A stretch of DNA of 64,000 bases from Brachybacterium fresconis (GCF_017876515.1 NZ_JAGIOC010000001.1:1178001-1242000), one strand, 5' to 3'. Counted from the stretch's first letter, positions 11,007-21,417 are shown. Numbers and translations are program-made. The notes: generated by a model from the letters alone, not told the origin.

Positions 11007-12793
11007 CGGTCTCCTCCGAGGGTCGGCGGTTCCTGGTCGGGGCTCGCAGCAGAGCTCGGATCCGGGCTCGTCCACGGGCTCACCTCGGGGCTCGCAGCGG
11101 ATCGAGCGGGGTCGGCCAGGTCCGGGAGATCCGGCAGCAGCCCGGGACCGATCGGGATCTCCCCGGTGCTGGTCACCGAGTAGGTGCCTGCCGCGTCCAG
11201 ATCCCGGTCGAAGCTGCGTTCCAGCCGCAGGGGCGAGCGGACGAACGTGCCCCCTGGTCGACGCGGCAGGGTCAGGCGGAACACGGCGCCGCGGCCCTCC
11301 TGGCCCCAGGCCTGCAGCCACCCGGTGTGCAGTCGGGCGTCCTCGACCGAGATCGACAGTCCCAGCCCGGTGCCGCCCAGGGTGCGGGCGCGGGAGGGAT
11401 CGGCACGCCAGAAGCGGTCGAAGACGTGCTCGGCGGCCTCCGGAGAGATGCCGTGGCCATGGTCCTGGACGAGGACCGCGATCGCATCGTCGTTCGCGGC
11501 GGTCTGGACCAGGACCGGGCCGCCGGCGCCGTGCTCGATCGCATTGGTCAGCAGGTTCCGCAGGATCCGGTCGACACGGCGGGCGTCGACCACGGCGTCC
11601 ATCCCGTGGCCGGCGAGGTGGACGTCCAGCAGGCAGCCCCGGGCGCCGGCGAGCGGACGCACATCGTCGACGGCGCGCACCACGAGCGCGTCCAGGTCCT
11701 CCCGGCGTGCCTCCAGCTCGGCGGCCCCGGCGTCGAAGCGGGAGATCTCCAGCAGGTCGCCGAGCAGCACTTCGAACCGCTCCACCTGCGCCACGAGCAG
11801 CTCGACGGTGCGCTGCAGATCATCGGGCAGCTGGGGGCGCCGCCCGTCGAGCACGGAGGACGCCATACGGATGGTGGTCAGCGGGGTGCGCAGCTCATGG
11901 GAGACATCGGAGACGAAGCGCTGCTGGAGCCGGGAGAGCTCGGTGAGGTCGTCGACCTTCTGGGCGAGGCTGCGTGCCATGTCGTTGAAGGATTCCCCCA
12001 CCCGGGCCAGCTCGTCCGCCCCGGCCACCTCGACGCGGCTGTCGAGGTCGCCGCCGGCGATGCGCTCCGCGGCCTGGGCGGCGCGTTTCAGCGGCGTGGT
12101 CACCAAGCGGGCGACCACGATCGCGATGCCCACGATCAGGGCCAGGAGCACGCCGCCGCCGCCGAGGATCACGCGCTGGACGAACGCCAGGGTGTCCTGC
12201 TCCTCCTGCAGGGAGTAGACGAGATAGAGGTCGTAGGAGCCGACGCCCGGCACCATGACGCGGGTGCCGATCAGCAGGGCGGGCACCGTCCGTCCCTCGG
12301 AGTCCTGGCGGCCGATGGAGCGCCAGGAGACGGCCTCGGGATTCTCGGAGACCGCACTGGTGATCTCGTCGTCGACCTCCTCGAACAGGGTGCGGTCGGA
12401 GGAGGCGACGGGGAACACCACCCCGGAGGTCTCGACCGGGACCAGGGCGACCTCCCGCCGGTCCCCGCCCCCGCGGCCGCCGGCGGACTGGACGAAGGCG
12501 TTGACCGCGTCCTGCTGCTGGGTGCTGGTGGCACCGGAGAGCTGGGTCAGCGAATCGGTCAGCTCGCGCCGGACTTCGACGGTCTCCTCGAGCACCCGGT
12601 CGCGCCGCTGCTCATACAGACCGTCGGCGATGACGGAGGAGAGATAGGCCCCCACGGCCAGCATCGAGACGATCGACAGCAGCGTCGTCACCAGCACCAC
12701 GCGCAGGGCGAGCGGCCAGCCGCGCGGGTCGACGGCCTGGATGCCCAGCGCGGCGCGGGTCTCCGGCGCCGCGCCGCGCTCGGCGGTGCTCAC
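11003..12793 (-). CDS. mtrB: Sensor histidine kinase MtrB
   Basis: MtrB is the membrane kinase of the MtrAB system that couples cell division and wall metabolism in actinobacteria. The 596-residue protein has a first membrane segment at about 30-50, an extracytoplasmic domain to about 205, a second membrane segment at about 208-230, HAMP (VTTPLKRAAQAAERIAGGDL), and the kinase core with phospho-acceptor H299 in FVSDVSHELRTPLTT. N-box NLLTNAIEHG, G1 VQDHGHGIS and G2 GGTGLGLSI follow. The C-terminal 90 residues form a Ser/Pro/Asp-rich tail. The start is GTG at 12793, 16 nt after the mtrA stop. Its stop overlaps the lpqB start. Confidence 0.96.
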   Translation of the reverse strand: MSTAERGAAPETRAALGIQAVDPRGWPLALRVVLVTTLLSIVSMLAVGAYLSSVIADGLYEQRRDRVLEETVEVRRELTDSLTQLSGATSTQQQDAVNAFVQSAGGRGGGDRREVALVPVETSGVVFPVASSDRTLFEEVDDEITSAVSENPEAVSWRSIGRQDSEGRTVPALLIGTRVMVPGVGSYDLYLVYSLQEEQDTLAFVQRVILGGGGVLLALIVGIAIVVARLVTTPLKRAAQAAERIAGGDLDSRVEVAGADELARVGESFNDMARSLAQKVDDLTELSRLQQRFVSDVSHELRTPLTTIRMASSVLDGRRPQLPDDLQRTVELLVAQVERFEVLLGDLLEISRFDAGAAELEARREDLDALVVRAVDDVRPLAGARGCLLDVHLAGHGMDAVVDARRVDRILRNLLTNAIEHGAGGPVLVQTAANDDAIAVLVQDHGHGISPEAAEHVFDRFWRADPSRARTLGGTGLGLSISVEDARLHTGWLQAWGQEGRGAVFRLTLPRRPGGTFVRSPLRLERSFDRDLDAAGTYSVTSTGEIPIGPGLLPDLPDLADPARSAASPEVSPWTSPDPSSAASPDQEPPTLGGDR

Positions 12794-12809
12794 GGGCGGT
12801 CCGACGTGC

Positions 12810-13505
12810 TCAGGATGCGCCTCCGGCGCGATACCCGACGCCGCGGACCGTCACGACGATCCCGGGATTCTCCGGATCGTGCTCGATCTTCGAGCGCAGC
12901 CGCTGGACGTGCACGTTGACCAGGCGGGTGTCCGCGCTGTGGCGGTAGCCCCAGACGTCGCGCAGCAGCACGTCGCGGGTGAAGACCTGCCAGGGTTTGC
13001 GGGCCAGCTGGGTGAGCAGGTCGAACTCGAGCGGGGTCAGGGAGATCAGCTCGTCCCCGCGGCGCACCTCGTGCCCGTCGACGTCGATCATCAGGTCGCC
13101 GATGGCCAGCTGCTCGGTCGTGGGCGGATCGACCCGCCGCACCCGCGCCTTGATCCTCGCCACCAGCTCCTCGGGCTCGAAGGGCTTGGTCAGGTAGTCG
13201 TCGGCGCCGGCCTCGAGCCCTTCGACCACATCGGCGGTGTCGGTGCGGGCGGTGAGCATGAGGATCGGGACCCCCGACTCGCGGCGCAGCCGGCGGCACA
13301 CCTCGATGCCGTCCATCCCGGGGAGCATGAGGTCGAGCAGGACCAGGTCGGGCCGCAGGCGCGGGAAGGTCTCCAGCGCTGAGGCACCGTCGGGGGAGGT
13401 CGCGACCTCGTAGCCCTTGCCGCGCAGAACGATGCCGACCATCTCGGCGATCGCCTGGTCGTCATCAACCACGAGGATCCGTGAAGGCGTCGTCATGGAG
13501 GTCAT
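12810..13505 (-). CDS. mtrA: Response regulator MtrA
   Basis: MtrA is an OmpR-type response regulator. The receiver domain is ILVVDDDQAIAEMVGIVLRG with phospho-acceptor Asp in LVLLDLMLPGMDG (residue 58 here), conserved Thr and Lys in LMLTARTD and YLTKPFEPEEL, and a C-terminal winged helix (LTPLEFDLLTQLARKPWQVF, VNVHVQRLRSKIEHDP, TVRGVGYRAG). Two starts are possible: ATG 13505 (231 aa) or ATG 13496 (228 aa). The second has CACAAT ending 7 nt before it and may be leaderless. It leads the operon with mtrB and lpqB and diverges from the membrane-protein gene at 13686. MtrA is usually essential and controls wall hydrolases. Confidence 0.96.
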   Translation of the reverse strand: MTSMTTPSRILVVDDDQAIAEMVGIVLRGKGYEVATSPDGASALETFPRLRPDLVLLDLMLPGMDGIEVCRRLRRESGVPILMLTARTDTADVVEGLEAGADDYLTKPFEPEELVARIKARVRRVDPPTTEQLAIGDLMIDVDGHEVRRGDELISLTPLEFDLLTQLARKPWQVFTRDVLLRDVWGYRHSADTRLVNVHVQRLRSKIEHDPENPGIVVTVRGVGYRAGGAS

Positions 13506-13685
13506 TGTGCCATCGCGAGAGGCCGGGGCCCCGCATCCGACCGGTGCAGGGGTGTCCGGAAGATCCGCGGTCTTCGACGTTCGTCGGATCGGTCCGCGGC
13601 TCCCGGGTCCGTAGGTTGTCCCTGAGGACATCGTCCCGGCCCGGCCATCGCGCCCGGGCGGGACCGCACTGCAGCAGGAGGACAG

Positions 13686-14831
13686 ATGAGCACGGGATGG
13701 ACCGCACCGGGATCGAGCGAGAGCTCCGACCTGCCTGCCGCCGACCACCCCGCGGAGGGTCCGGCGACGGGTCCCGGACCCGCCGGAGGCGCCCCGTCCG
13801 ACGGCCCGCGACGGGAGCTGGTCCAGTCCCTGCCGCTGTTCCCCCTGCGCCCCCTCGGGCTCGGCGAGGTGCTCGGGGCCGCCGTGCGCATCTATCGGCT
13901 GCGGGCGCGGACCGTGCTCGCCCTCGCCGCCGCCGTCTACGGGGTCGCGTTCGTGATCATGACCTTCACGACCGGGGCGGGAATGATCCCGATGATGGGC
14001 GACATGCAGGCGATGATGGAGGACCCCACCTCCTCCGCCGCCTCCTCCGGGGGGACCTTCTCCGCCTCCGACACCGTGCTGACGGTCGTCTCCTCGGTGG
14101 TCTCATGGGTGATCACCATGCTGGCCGCTTCCCTAGTCACCGCGGCCCTGACCGCCGTCGCGATCGGTGAGGCCACCGGGCACACGATCACCGGCGCGCA
14201 GATGCGTGCGCGCACGCGGACGCTGGCTCTGCCCGCGATCGGGATCAGCATCCTGGTCGGGCTGCTGACTGTGATCGCCGTCGGCGTGCCCACCGCCCTC
14301 GGCGTCCTGCCGCTGGTGCTGATGCGGGAGGCGACCGTGCTGACCATCGGGGCGCTTCTCGTCGGTCTGGGGATCGGGGTGCTCGCCGCCATCTGGGTCT
14401 GGGCCCGCACCATCCTGGCCATCCCCGCGCTGGTCATCGAGGACACCGGGGTGCTCGGCTCGATCGCCAGGGCCTTCCGTCTGACCGCCGGGCGAAAGCT
14501 CTGGCGGGTGCTGGGCATCGGCGTGCTGCTCTATGTCATCTACTCGCTCGCCGTGCAGGTGCTCGCCGGGGTGTTCGGCTTCGTGGCCGGCCTCGCCTAC
14601 TTCGTGATCCTGCTGGCCAGCTCGATGCAGGCCATCGTGCTCGGGATGATGGTGCTCACGGTGATCTCGATGCTCGGCTCCTACCTGGCGACGGTGCTGC
14701 TGGCGCCGTTCCTCTCGGCCGGGTTCGCAGCCCTCTACGCCGACAGCCGCATGCGCCACGAGGCGTGGGACGTCGAGCTGACGCGGCGGGCCCGGCAGAG
14801 CTGGGACGCCGACGGGAGCGGCGGGCGATGA
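13686..14831 (+). CDS. Multi-pass membrane protein, GDPD membrane-domain-like
   Basis: This 381-residue protein has a polar Pro/Gly-rich N-terminus (about 1-50), the block PLRPLGLGEVLGAAVRIYRL typical of actinobacterial proteins annotated as glycerophosphodiester phosphodiesterase membrane domain, then about six hydrophobic segments. LVIEDTGVLGSIARAFRLTAGRKLWRV is the conserved loop of that group. There is no catalytic GDPD domain. ATG 13686 has AGGAGG upstream, and the stop overlaps the DUF4129 start by 4 nt. It heads the DUF4129-DUF4350-MoxR-DUF58 operon, so it probably works with that membrane complex. The specific function is unknown. Confidence 0.75.
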   Translation: MSTGWTAPGSSESSDLPAADHPAEGPATGPGPAGGAPSDGPRRELVQSLPLFPLRPLGLGEVLGAAVRIYRLRARTVLALAAAVYGVAFVIMTFTTGAGMIPMMGDMQAMMEDPTSSAASSGGTFSASDTVLTVVSSVVSWVITMLAASLVTAALTAVAIGEATGHTITGAQMRARTRTLALPAIGISILVGLLTVIAVGVPTALGVLPLVLMREATVLTIGALLVGLGIGVLAAIWVWARTILAIPALVIEDTGVLGSIARAFRLTAGRKLWRVLGIGVLLYVIYSLAVQVLAGVFGFVAGLAYFVILLASSMQAIVLGMMVLTVISMLGSYLATVLLAPFLSAGFAALYADSRMRHEAWDVELTRRARQSWDADGSGGR

Positions 14832-15520
14832 TCACCGCCGGTCCCCCGCCCGTGGACCCGGACGAGGCGCGCTCCCGCCTGCTCGATGAACTCTCGAAGT
14901 CGGAGTACGACAACTCCCCCGGGTTCCTCCAGTGGCTGCTGGGGGCGATCGAGCAATGGCTCGTCGACGTCGTCGACGGCATCGACGGCACCTCCACCAC
15001 CCAGGCGGTCCTCGCCGTGCTGCTGATCGGGGTCCTGGTGGCCGTGGCCGTGCTGGTGCTGCGCCGCACCGGCCTGATCCGCCGCAACCCCTCGCTCGCG
15101 GTCGCCCCCGAGCTCGACGCCGACCCGGTGCGCTCGGCCCCCGAGCTGCGCACCGCCTCCCGGGAAGCGATCGCGGCCGGACGGACCGACGACGGCACCG
15201 TGCTGGCCCTGCGCGCCCTGGTGCGCGATCTCGAAGTGCGCACCCTGCTCGACGTCTCCGCCGGTATGACGGCCCACGAGGCGGCCTCCCGCGCCGCCCG
15301 CGCCTATCCCGATCTGCGCGGCCGCCTGCTGCGCGGGGCCGATGCCTTCGACACCGCCGCCTACTCCCACCGTGCGGCCACCGAGAAGCAGGCCGATGAC
15401 CTGCTGCGCCTGGCCGACTACATCGCCGAATCGGCCCCCGACCTCGTCGCGGCCGAGACCGACGACGCCTCCGCGGCCGACGACGAGGCCGCCGAGGCCG
15501 GCCCCGGGGAGCGCCCATGA
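14828..15520 (+). CDS. DUF4129 domain membrane protein
   Basis: The 230-residue protein has one membrane segment (about 59-78, QAVLAVLLIGVLVAVAVLVL) after a short N-terminal region with EYDNSPGFLQWLLGAIEQW. A cytoplasmic DUF4129 domain follows at about 100-205, with AIAAGRTDDGTVLALRALVR and the TAHEAASRAARAYPDLRGRL block. DUF4129 often appears with MoxR and DUF58 proteins and with transglutaminase-like proteins, and was probably shaped as an adaptor. The start at 14828 overlaps the previous stop (ATGA), and the stop overlaps the next start in the same way. The tail is rich in Asp, Glu and Ala. No enzymatic residues are evident. Confidence 0.85.
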   Translation: MITAGPPPVDPDEARSRLLDELSKSEYDNSPGFLQWLLGAIEQWLVDVVDGIDGTSTTQAVLAVLLIGVLVAVAVLVLRRTGLIRRNPSLAVAPELDADPVRSAPELRTASREAIAAGRTDDGTVLALRALVRDLEVRTLLDVSAGMTAHEAASRAARAYPDLRGRLLRGADAFDTAAYSHRAATEKQADDLLRLADYIAESAPDLVAAETDDASAADDEAAEAGPGERP

Positions 15521-16763
15521 GCCCGGCGGCCCCACCGCGCACCGCTGCGCCGAGCGCCCCCGCTCCCACCATCGGCGGTGCCGCCGCACCGGGCACCACC
15601 GGCGGCACGGCCGCACCGGGTCCGGAAGCCCCTGCCGCGGAGCGCCGACGCCCCTGGCTGGTCATCCTGGTCACCCTCGCGGTGCTCGCCGCCGTCCTGG
15701 CCTCCGTCGCCCGCGGGTTCTACCGCGACGGACCGCTCGAGCCCGACGCCCCCACCGCGCAGGGCTCCAAGGCCGTGGTGCAGGTGCTCGAGGACCTCGA
15801 CGTCGAGGTGGACGTGGACCGCCACACGACCGATGCCACGGAGGCGCTGCACGGCGGCGGCACGGTGCTCGTGACCGCGCCGAGCTCGCTGTCGGCCCAG
15901 CAGCTGACGACGCTGGCCGACGCCCGGGAGGCCGGGGACGGCCGCCTGGTGCTGGTCGAGCCCGACTTCGTCAGCCTGTCCTATCTCACCTCGGACATCG
16001 CCCCCGCCGGGTCCCTTCGCACCGCGACCGACCTCTCGCCCGACCCGGGCTGCGGGGACCTCGCCCACGGCGCCCGGACGCTGCACGTGCCCGGCGCCGA
16101 CGGGCTGTACGGGCCCTCCACCCTCTACCGCACGTCGGGCCCGGCCCAGGGCTGCTTCGGCTCGGGCGAGGGCTCCCTGATCGCCGCCGCTGACGGGATC
16201 CTCGTCCTCGGCAGCGCGGACCTGCTGACCAACGAGGGCATCGCGGCGGCCGACAACTCCGCGCTGGCGCTGAACGCCCTGGGCAGCGCGGGCGAGCTGA
16301 CCTGGTACATCCCCTCCCCCTCCGACCCGATGAGCACCTCCGGGCAGACCATCCTCGGCTACCTCCCGAGCTGGGCCGGGCCCCTGGCCCTGTGGCTGCT
16401 CGCCGTCGCCGCGATCGCCCTGATCGCGCTCGGGCGCCGCTTCGGGCCCGTCGTCGTCGAACCGCTGCCGGTCACCGTCCGCCCCCAGGAGCTCGTCCTC
16501 GGCCGGGCCCGGATGCTGCAGCAGTCCGGCTCCCGCGACGCGGCGGCCGCCTCCCTGCGCTCCGCCTCCGCCACCCGCCTCGCGGACCGCCTGGGGCTGC
16601 GCCGCGAATCCGCCCTCGAGGGCCTGCTGGCCGCCCTCGCGCCCCATGTCGACCACACCCCCGAGCAGCTCAGCGAGCTGCTCGGACCCACCCCCGTCAC
16701 CAGCGACCAGGACCTCGTGCACCTCGCCCAGGACCTCGACCGTCTCGAGAAGGAGATCGACCG

Positions 16764-16767
<4 letters not shown>
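15517..16767 (+). CDS. DUF4350 domain membrane protein
   Basis: The 416-residue protein has a Pro/Ala-rich N-terminus, a membrane segment at about 46-66 (LVILVTLAVLAAVLASVARG), an extracytoplasmic DUF4350 domain to about 280 (GSKAVVQVLEDLDVEVDVDR; TVLVTAPSSLSAQQLTTLAD), a second membrane segment at about 287-308 and a cytoplasmic tail. DUF4350 resembles a GATase-like sensor fold without obvious catalysis. The gene overlaps both neighbours by 4 nt and lies between DUF4129 and moxR in the standard actinobacterial order. It probably belongs to a membrane assembly served by the MoxR ATPase; what that complex does is not known. Confidence 0.85.
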
Positions 16768-17735
<968 letters not shown>

Positions 17736-17745
17736 GGCCTCGTCG

Positions 17746-19044
17746 ATGAGGATCTCGCTGACCCCGCGCGCGGCCCTGGCCGCGCTGCTCGCCCTGCCCG
17801 TGATCGTGCTGTGGCCGACCTGGTGGGTGCTGCTGGCACTGCTGGCGGCGTGGGCGCTGGTGGTGCTCGCCGATGCCCTCGCGGCCCCGAACCCGAGGTC
17901 GATCCGGGTGCGCCGCGAAGCACCGATCCAGGTGCGGCTGGGCCAGGAGGTCAGCGGACGGCTGCTGCTGACCAACCCCACGCGTCGCGCCGTCTCCCTC
18001 GAGGTGCGCGACGCCTGGAATCCCACCGCCGGACTGTCGCAGCAGCGGGCCGAGCTGCGCGTCCCGGCGCTCGAACGACGCGCGATCGGGCAATCCTTCA
18101 CCCCCACCCGGCGCGGCGAGCACCGTTCGCGGGTGCTGCTGATCGCCTCCCGCGGGCCCCTGGGCCTCGCCCGCCGCACCGCCCGGGCCGAGGCACCCGG
18201 CCGCCTGCTGGCCCTGCACCCCTTCGGCTCCCGCCGCCACCTGCCCTCCCGGGTGCAGCGGCTGCGGGAGATCGAGGGCCTCGCCGCGATCCACCAGCGC
18301 GGCCAGGGCACCGAGTTCGACTCGCTGCGGGACTTCGTCGACGGCGACGACGTGCGTTCGATCGACTGGCGCGCCACCGCTCGCCGTCGCAGCGTCGTGG
18401 TGCGCACGTGGCGCCCGGAGCGGGACCGGCACGTGCTGATCGTCGTGGACACCTCCCGCACCTCGGCCGGGCGGCTCGGGGAGGCGACCCGGCTGGACTC
18501 CGCGTTCGATGCGGCCCTGCTGCTGACCGCACTGGCCGGGCAGGCCGGGGACCGCGTGGACCTGCTGTGCATCGACCGCATCCCGCACGTCTCGGTGCTG
18601 GGCCGCTCGCGCACCACGGTGCTCAACGACATGGTGACCGCGACCGCGGCCGTGCATCCCGCACTGGTGGAGACCGACTGGGAACGCGCCGCAGCCACGA
18701 TCTCCCAGCGGGCCCGCCGCGGCTCGCTGGTGGTGCTGCTGACCCCCGTCGAATCCTCCGTGGTCCACACCGGTCTGCTGCCCGTGGCGGCGCGCATCGC
18801 CAAGGATCATCCGCTGGTGGTCGCCTCCGTCTCCGATCCGGCCCTCGAGGAGCTCGCCGCCGGCCGGGGCGACCTGGAGTCGGTGTACCGGGCGGCGGCC
18901 GCCGAGCAGGCCCGCACCGAGCGCGGCGGAGTCTCGCGCGCGCTGGAGCGGGTCGGGGCGCACGTGGTCGATGCCCCGCCGGAGCGGGCACCGCAGTCCC
19001 TCGCGGATGCCTACCTGGCGCTCAAAGCCGCCGGGCGGCTCTGA
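17746..19044 (+). CDS. DUF58 domain protein, MoxR partner
   Basis: The 432-residue protein has two close N-terminal hydrophobic segments (about 8-50) and a beta-rich middle. The DUF58 signature is EFDSLRDFVDGDDVRSIDWR near residue 185, followed by a vWA-like domain (HVLIVVDTSRTSAGRLGEAT, with a DTSRTS metal-site-like sequence). Such proteins are thought to be remodelled by the MoxR ATPase encoded just upstream, but the biological output is unresolved. ATG 17746 lies 10 nt after the moxR stop. The gene end runs into a set of 16-bp imperfect tandem repeats, and the convergent SpoIIM-like gene begins its end 93 bp further on. Confidence 0.9.
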   Translation: MRISLTPRAALAALLALPVIVLWPTWWVLLALLAAWALVVLADALAAPNPRSIRVRREAPIQVRLGQEVSGRLLLTNPTRRAVSLEVRDAWNPTAGLSQQRAELRVPALERRAIGQSFTPTRRGEHRSRVLLIASRGPLGLARRTARAEAPGRLLALHPFGSRRHLPSRVQRLREIEGLAAIHQRGQGTEFDSLRDFVDGDDVRSIDWRATARRRSVVVRTWRPERDRHVLIVVDTSRTSAGRLGEATRLDSAFDAALLLTALAGQAGDRVDLLCIDRIPHVSVLGRSRTTVLNDMVTATAAVHPALVETDWERAAATISQRARRGSLVVLLTPVESSVVHTGLLPVAARIAKDHPLVVASVSDPALEELAAGRGDLESVYRAAAAEQARTERGGVSRALERVGAHVVDAPPERAPQSLADAYLALKAAGRL

Positions 19045-19106
19045 GACGAGGCAGCTCCGAGACGCGGCGGCTCTGCGACGAGGACCTCTGGCTCCGGAAC
19101 GCGGCC
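19038..19106. repeat. 16-bp imperfect tandem repeats at a convergent gene end
   Basis: Four related units begin at 19038, 19054, 19070 and 19091: GCTCTGAGACGAGGCA, GCTCCGAGACGCGGCG, GCTCTGCGACGAGGAC and, after five extra bases, GCTCCGGAACGCGGCC. The first unit includes the last codons and stop of the DUF58 gene. The rest of the 93-bp spacer to the SpoIIM-like gene holds nothing else recognisable. Confidence 0.6.
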
Positions 19107-19137
19107 GCGAGGCAGGAGGTGCGGGGCGCGGAGCCTC

Positions 19138-20133
19138 TCACCCGGCGGTGGCGATGCTGTCGCCGACCATCTCCTCGGACAAGTCGCCCGTGATGCCACG
19201 GCGGTGCACCTGCCGGCCGCGACCGAGCATGAACACCATGAACGCCAGCCACGCCACGGCGCCGAGGCCGACCCGCACCACGGTCGGCAGGCCGCTGGGC
19301 GTCACGAAGGCCTCCAGGAAGCCGGAGACCAGCAGCACCGGCACCAGGCCGATCGCGACGGTCACCAGAGCGCGGGCGGCCTGGGACAGGGCCCACATCC
19401 GGGGCAGCGGACCCGGGCGCACCCAGGCCCAGAAAGTGCGCAGGCCGGCACCGGCACCGACGAGCACGGCGGTGATCTCGAGCAGCCCGTGCGGGAGGAT
19501 GTAGACGAAGAAGGTGCCCAGACCGCCGTAGGCGCCCATCACCCCGGCGGACAGGCCGATGTTCAGCCCGTTCTGCAGCAGCATGATCACCGGCCAGATC
19601 CCGGTCGCGCCGAACACGACTGCCTGGACGGTGATCCAGGCGTTGTTCGTCCACACCTGCGCGGCGAAGCCCGAGGCCTCGCCCTCGAAGTAGTAGGAGA
19701 CGAAGTCGCGCTGGGCCAGCGAGCGCTGGGCCGCCTCGGGCACCACCAGCTCTCGAGCCACCGGGTCCAGCCCGAAGTACAGCCCGGTCACGACGGCGGA
19801 GAGCAGGAAGATCCCCGCAGCGAGCGCGACGGTCCAGCGCGCCGTGTACAGGGCCGCGGGCAGGTCCTCCCACAGGAAGGTGCGGGCGTGCTTCCACAGC
19901 GGGATGCGGGCACCGGTGATCCGCAGTCGCGCGCGGTGGACCAGCAGCGACAGGTGCGCCGTCAGCGCCGGGTCCGGATTCGTCGACCGCACCGTGGACA
20001 GATGGGTGGCGGTCTCCTGGTACAGGGAGATCAGCTCGTCGATCCCGGCCGCGTCGAGGGCCCGGGCGCGGGTCAGGGTTCCGAGCCGCTCCCACTGCGG
20101 TCGGTGCACGGCGATGAAGGCGTCGGTGTCCAC
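19138..20133 (-). CDS. SpoIIM-like integral membrane protein
   Basis: The 331-residue protein belongs to the SpoIIM/DUF95 membrane family. The first 100 residues are cytoplasmic and charged (VHRPQWERLGTLTRARALDA), followed by about six hydrophobic segments, with the family block QNGLNIGLSAGVMGAYGGLG and the conserved YILPHGLLEI, where a His sits in the membrane. This actinobacterium is not expected to sporulate. The family commonly sits with RDD, DUF58 and MoxR genes, as here, and probably takes part in the same membrane complex. The start is GTG at 20133. The RDD gene diverges 116 bp away, so the two likely share a promoter region. Confidence 0.88.
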   Translation of the reverse strand: MDTDAFIAVHRPQWERLGTLTRARALDAAGIDELISLYQETATHLSTVRSTNPDPALTAHLSLLVHRARLRITGARIPLWKHARTFLWEDLPAALYTARWTVALAAGIFLLSAVVTGLYFGLDPVARELVVPEAAQRSLAQRDFVSYYFEGEASGFAAQVWTNNAWITVQAVVFGATGIWPVIMLLQNGLNIGLSAGVMGAYGGLGTFFVYILPHGLLEITAVLVGAGAGLRTFWAWVRPGPLPRMWALSQAARALVTVAIGLVPVLLVSGFLEAFVTPSGLPTVVRVGLGAVAWLAFMVFMLGRGRQVHRRGITGDLSEEMVGDSIATAG

Positions 20134-20249
20134 GCTCTCAGCGTATGACGCCGCCCGCGCCCCGACCGCCGACGAAAGTCGGAGTCGGCTCGGTCGGAAG
20201 CCGACGCTCGACGCTGACCCCGGCCGCCCCGCGGTGTCAGGATGGAGCC

Positions 20250-21101
20250 ATGACGACGACGGGTTCCGCGACGGCCACCCCGGCCGGCCTCGACCGCGAG
20301 GCGGTGATCACGGGTGATGCCGTGCTGCTGGATCTGCGCACGGCCTCCTTCGCCGCCCGCATGCTCGCTGCCCTGATCGACGGGGCCCTGCAGCTGGGGG
20401 TCCTGGTTCTCGGCACGCTCGCGGTCTCGGTCGCCGCGGCGCGCGCGGACCTCGATGACGGGCTGGTCGCCGCCGCGATCGTGACGGTGTCGGTGCTCGC
20501 CTACGTCGGCTACCCGGTGCTCAGCGAGCTGCTGCTGCGAGGGCGTTCGGTGGGCCGGCTGGCGATGGGCACCCGGGTGGTGCGGGACGACGGCGGGCCG
20601 GTGCACGTGCGGCAGAGCCTGCTCCGCGCCGTCATGGCGATGCTGGAGATCTGGTCGACCGCCGGATCGCTCGCGCTCGCCTCGTCCGTGATCGATCGTC
20701 GCTCCCGCCGCCTCGGTGATCTGCTGGCCGGCACCGTGGTGATCCAGGAGCGCATGCGCGACCTCGAGCCCGCTCGGGTCGAGGTGCCGGAGGTGCTGAG
20801 GTCCTGGGCGGACACGGCGGACGTCGGACGGCTGCCCCTGACGCTGATGCAGGACATCCGCTCGTTCCTGCCGCGCTCGGGGTCGGTCCATCCCGCCTCG
20901 CGTCGGCAGATCTCCCGCGATCTGCTGCATCGCACCCTTCCGCACGTCGCGCCCGCGCCGCCGCCGGGCACAGATCCCGAGGAGTTCCTGGCGGCCGTGG
21001 TGGCCGAGCGCTCCCGGCGGGACGAGACACGCCTGCGACGCGCCCAGGATCGCCAGGTCGAGCTCTCGGCCGAGGTCCGTGCGGTGCCGTTCAGCGGCTG
21101 A
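20250..21101 (+). CDS. RDD-family membrane protein
   Basis: The 283-residue protein has a short N-terminus and an RDD domain (about 30-165). The characteristic Arg and Asp residues appear in ASFAARMLAALIDGALQLGV and SVIDRRSRRLGDLLAGTVVI, with two or three membrane segments. The C-terminal 115 residues are hydrophilic and charged. RDD proteins are associated with membrane transport or complex assembly, with no firm general function. ATG 20250 is preceded by CAGGATGGAGCC, which can be read either as a weak ribosome site or as a -10 element of a leaderless transcript. It pairs with the divergent SpoIIM-like gene, and the MoxR module lies just beyond. Confidence 0.88.
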   Translation: MTTTGSATATPAGLDREAVITGDAVLLDLRTASFAARMLAALIDGALQLGVLVLGTLAVSVAAARADLDDGLVAAAIVTVSVLAYVGYPVLSELLLRGRSVGRLAMGTRVVRDDGGPVHVRQSLLRAVMAMLEIWSTAGSLALASSVIDRRSRRLGDLLAGTVVIQERMRDLEPARVEVPEVLRSWADTADVGRLPLTLMQDIRSFLPRSGSVHPASRRQISRDLLHRTLPHVAPAPPPGTDPEEFLAAVVAERSRRDETRLRRAQDRQVELSAEVRAVPFSG

Positions 21102-21160
21102 CGGGACGCGGACCGCCGGTTCGGACACGGCATCGGGGCCGGCCGTCGCTGCGGAGCCGC

Positions 21161-21225
21161 CGCCTCGGGCCCCCAGATCGAGAGCGTCCTCGCGTCGCGC
21201 CTCGGACCCGAGATCGAGAGTGTCC
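21161..21225. repeat. Imperfect direct repeat, period about 37 bp
   Basis: A 29-bp copy (21161-21189) begins CGCCTCGGGCCCCCAGATCG and a 28-bp copy (21198-21225) begins CGCCTCGGACCCGAGATCGA; both go on to GAGAG[CT]GTCC. The copies differ by a few substitutions and one indel. Confidence 0.6.
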
Positions 21226-21291
21226 GTTCGGGCGCTTCACCAGGTGCGGAGGCGCCCACAATGACACTGTCGCTGCTCCGAGCGACGGAGG

Positions 21292-21348
21292 CGGAGCAGC
21301 GCGACGGCGGCGGAGCAGCGCGACGGCGGCGGAGCAGCGCGACGGCGG
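21292..21348. repeat. Three perfect copies of a 19-bp tandem repeat
   Basis: CGGAGCAGCGCGACGGCGG is repeated three times without mismatch at 21292-21310, 21311-21329 and 21330-21348. The period is not a multiple of three, which agrees with a non-coding location between two convergent genes. Partial copies flank the array. Confidence 0.85.
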
Positions 21349-21417
21349 CTCGGGGCGGCGGCGGCACAGGGCCCAGCGGCTCAGGGCGACGACGGCGGAA
21401 CAGGGCGACGGGGCGCC

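Larger units (their letters stand above)
21102..21417. other. 316-bp convergent spacer with repeats only
   Basis: This gap separates the ends of the RDD gene and the phosphomannomutase gene. No plausible reading frame with a ribosome site was seen. It holds two kinds of short GC-rich repeats, described separately, and no strong hairpin. Open frames crossing it on either strand are Arg/Pro-rich and look like by-products of base composition. Confidence 0.5.

Noticed and set aside
8220..11183. 987-codon open frame antisense to comF and lpqB
   Set aside because: It crosses two confident genes on the other strand and contains only simple Arg/Gly/Pro-rich sequence, so it is a base-composition artefact.
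11007..11321. 105-residue N-terminal extension of LpqB
   Set aside because: It lies inside mtrB, would hide the signal peptide, and ATG 11006 has a strong ribosome site and the usual 4-nt overlap.
13614..13620. Additional DnaA box near mtrA
   Set aside because: Only TTGTCC matches; the CACA end is missing.
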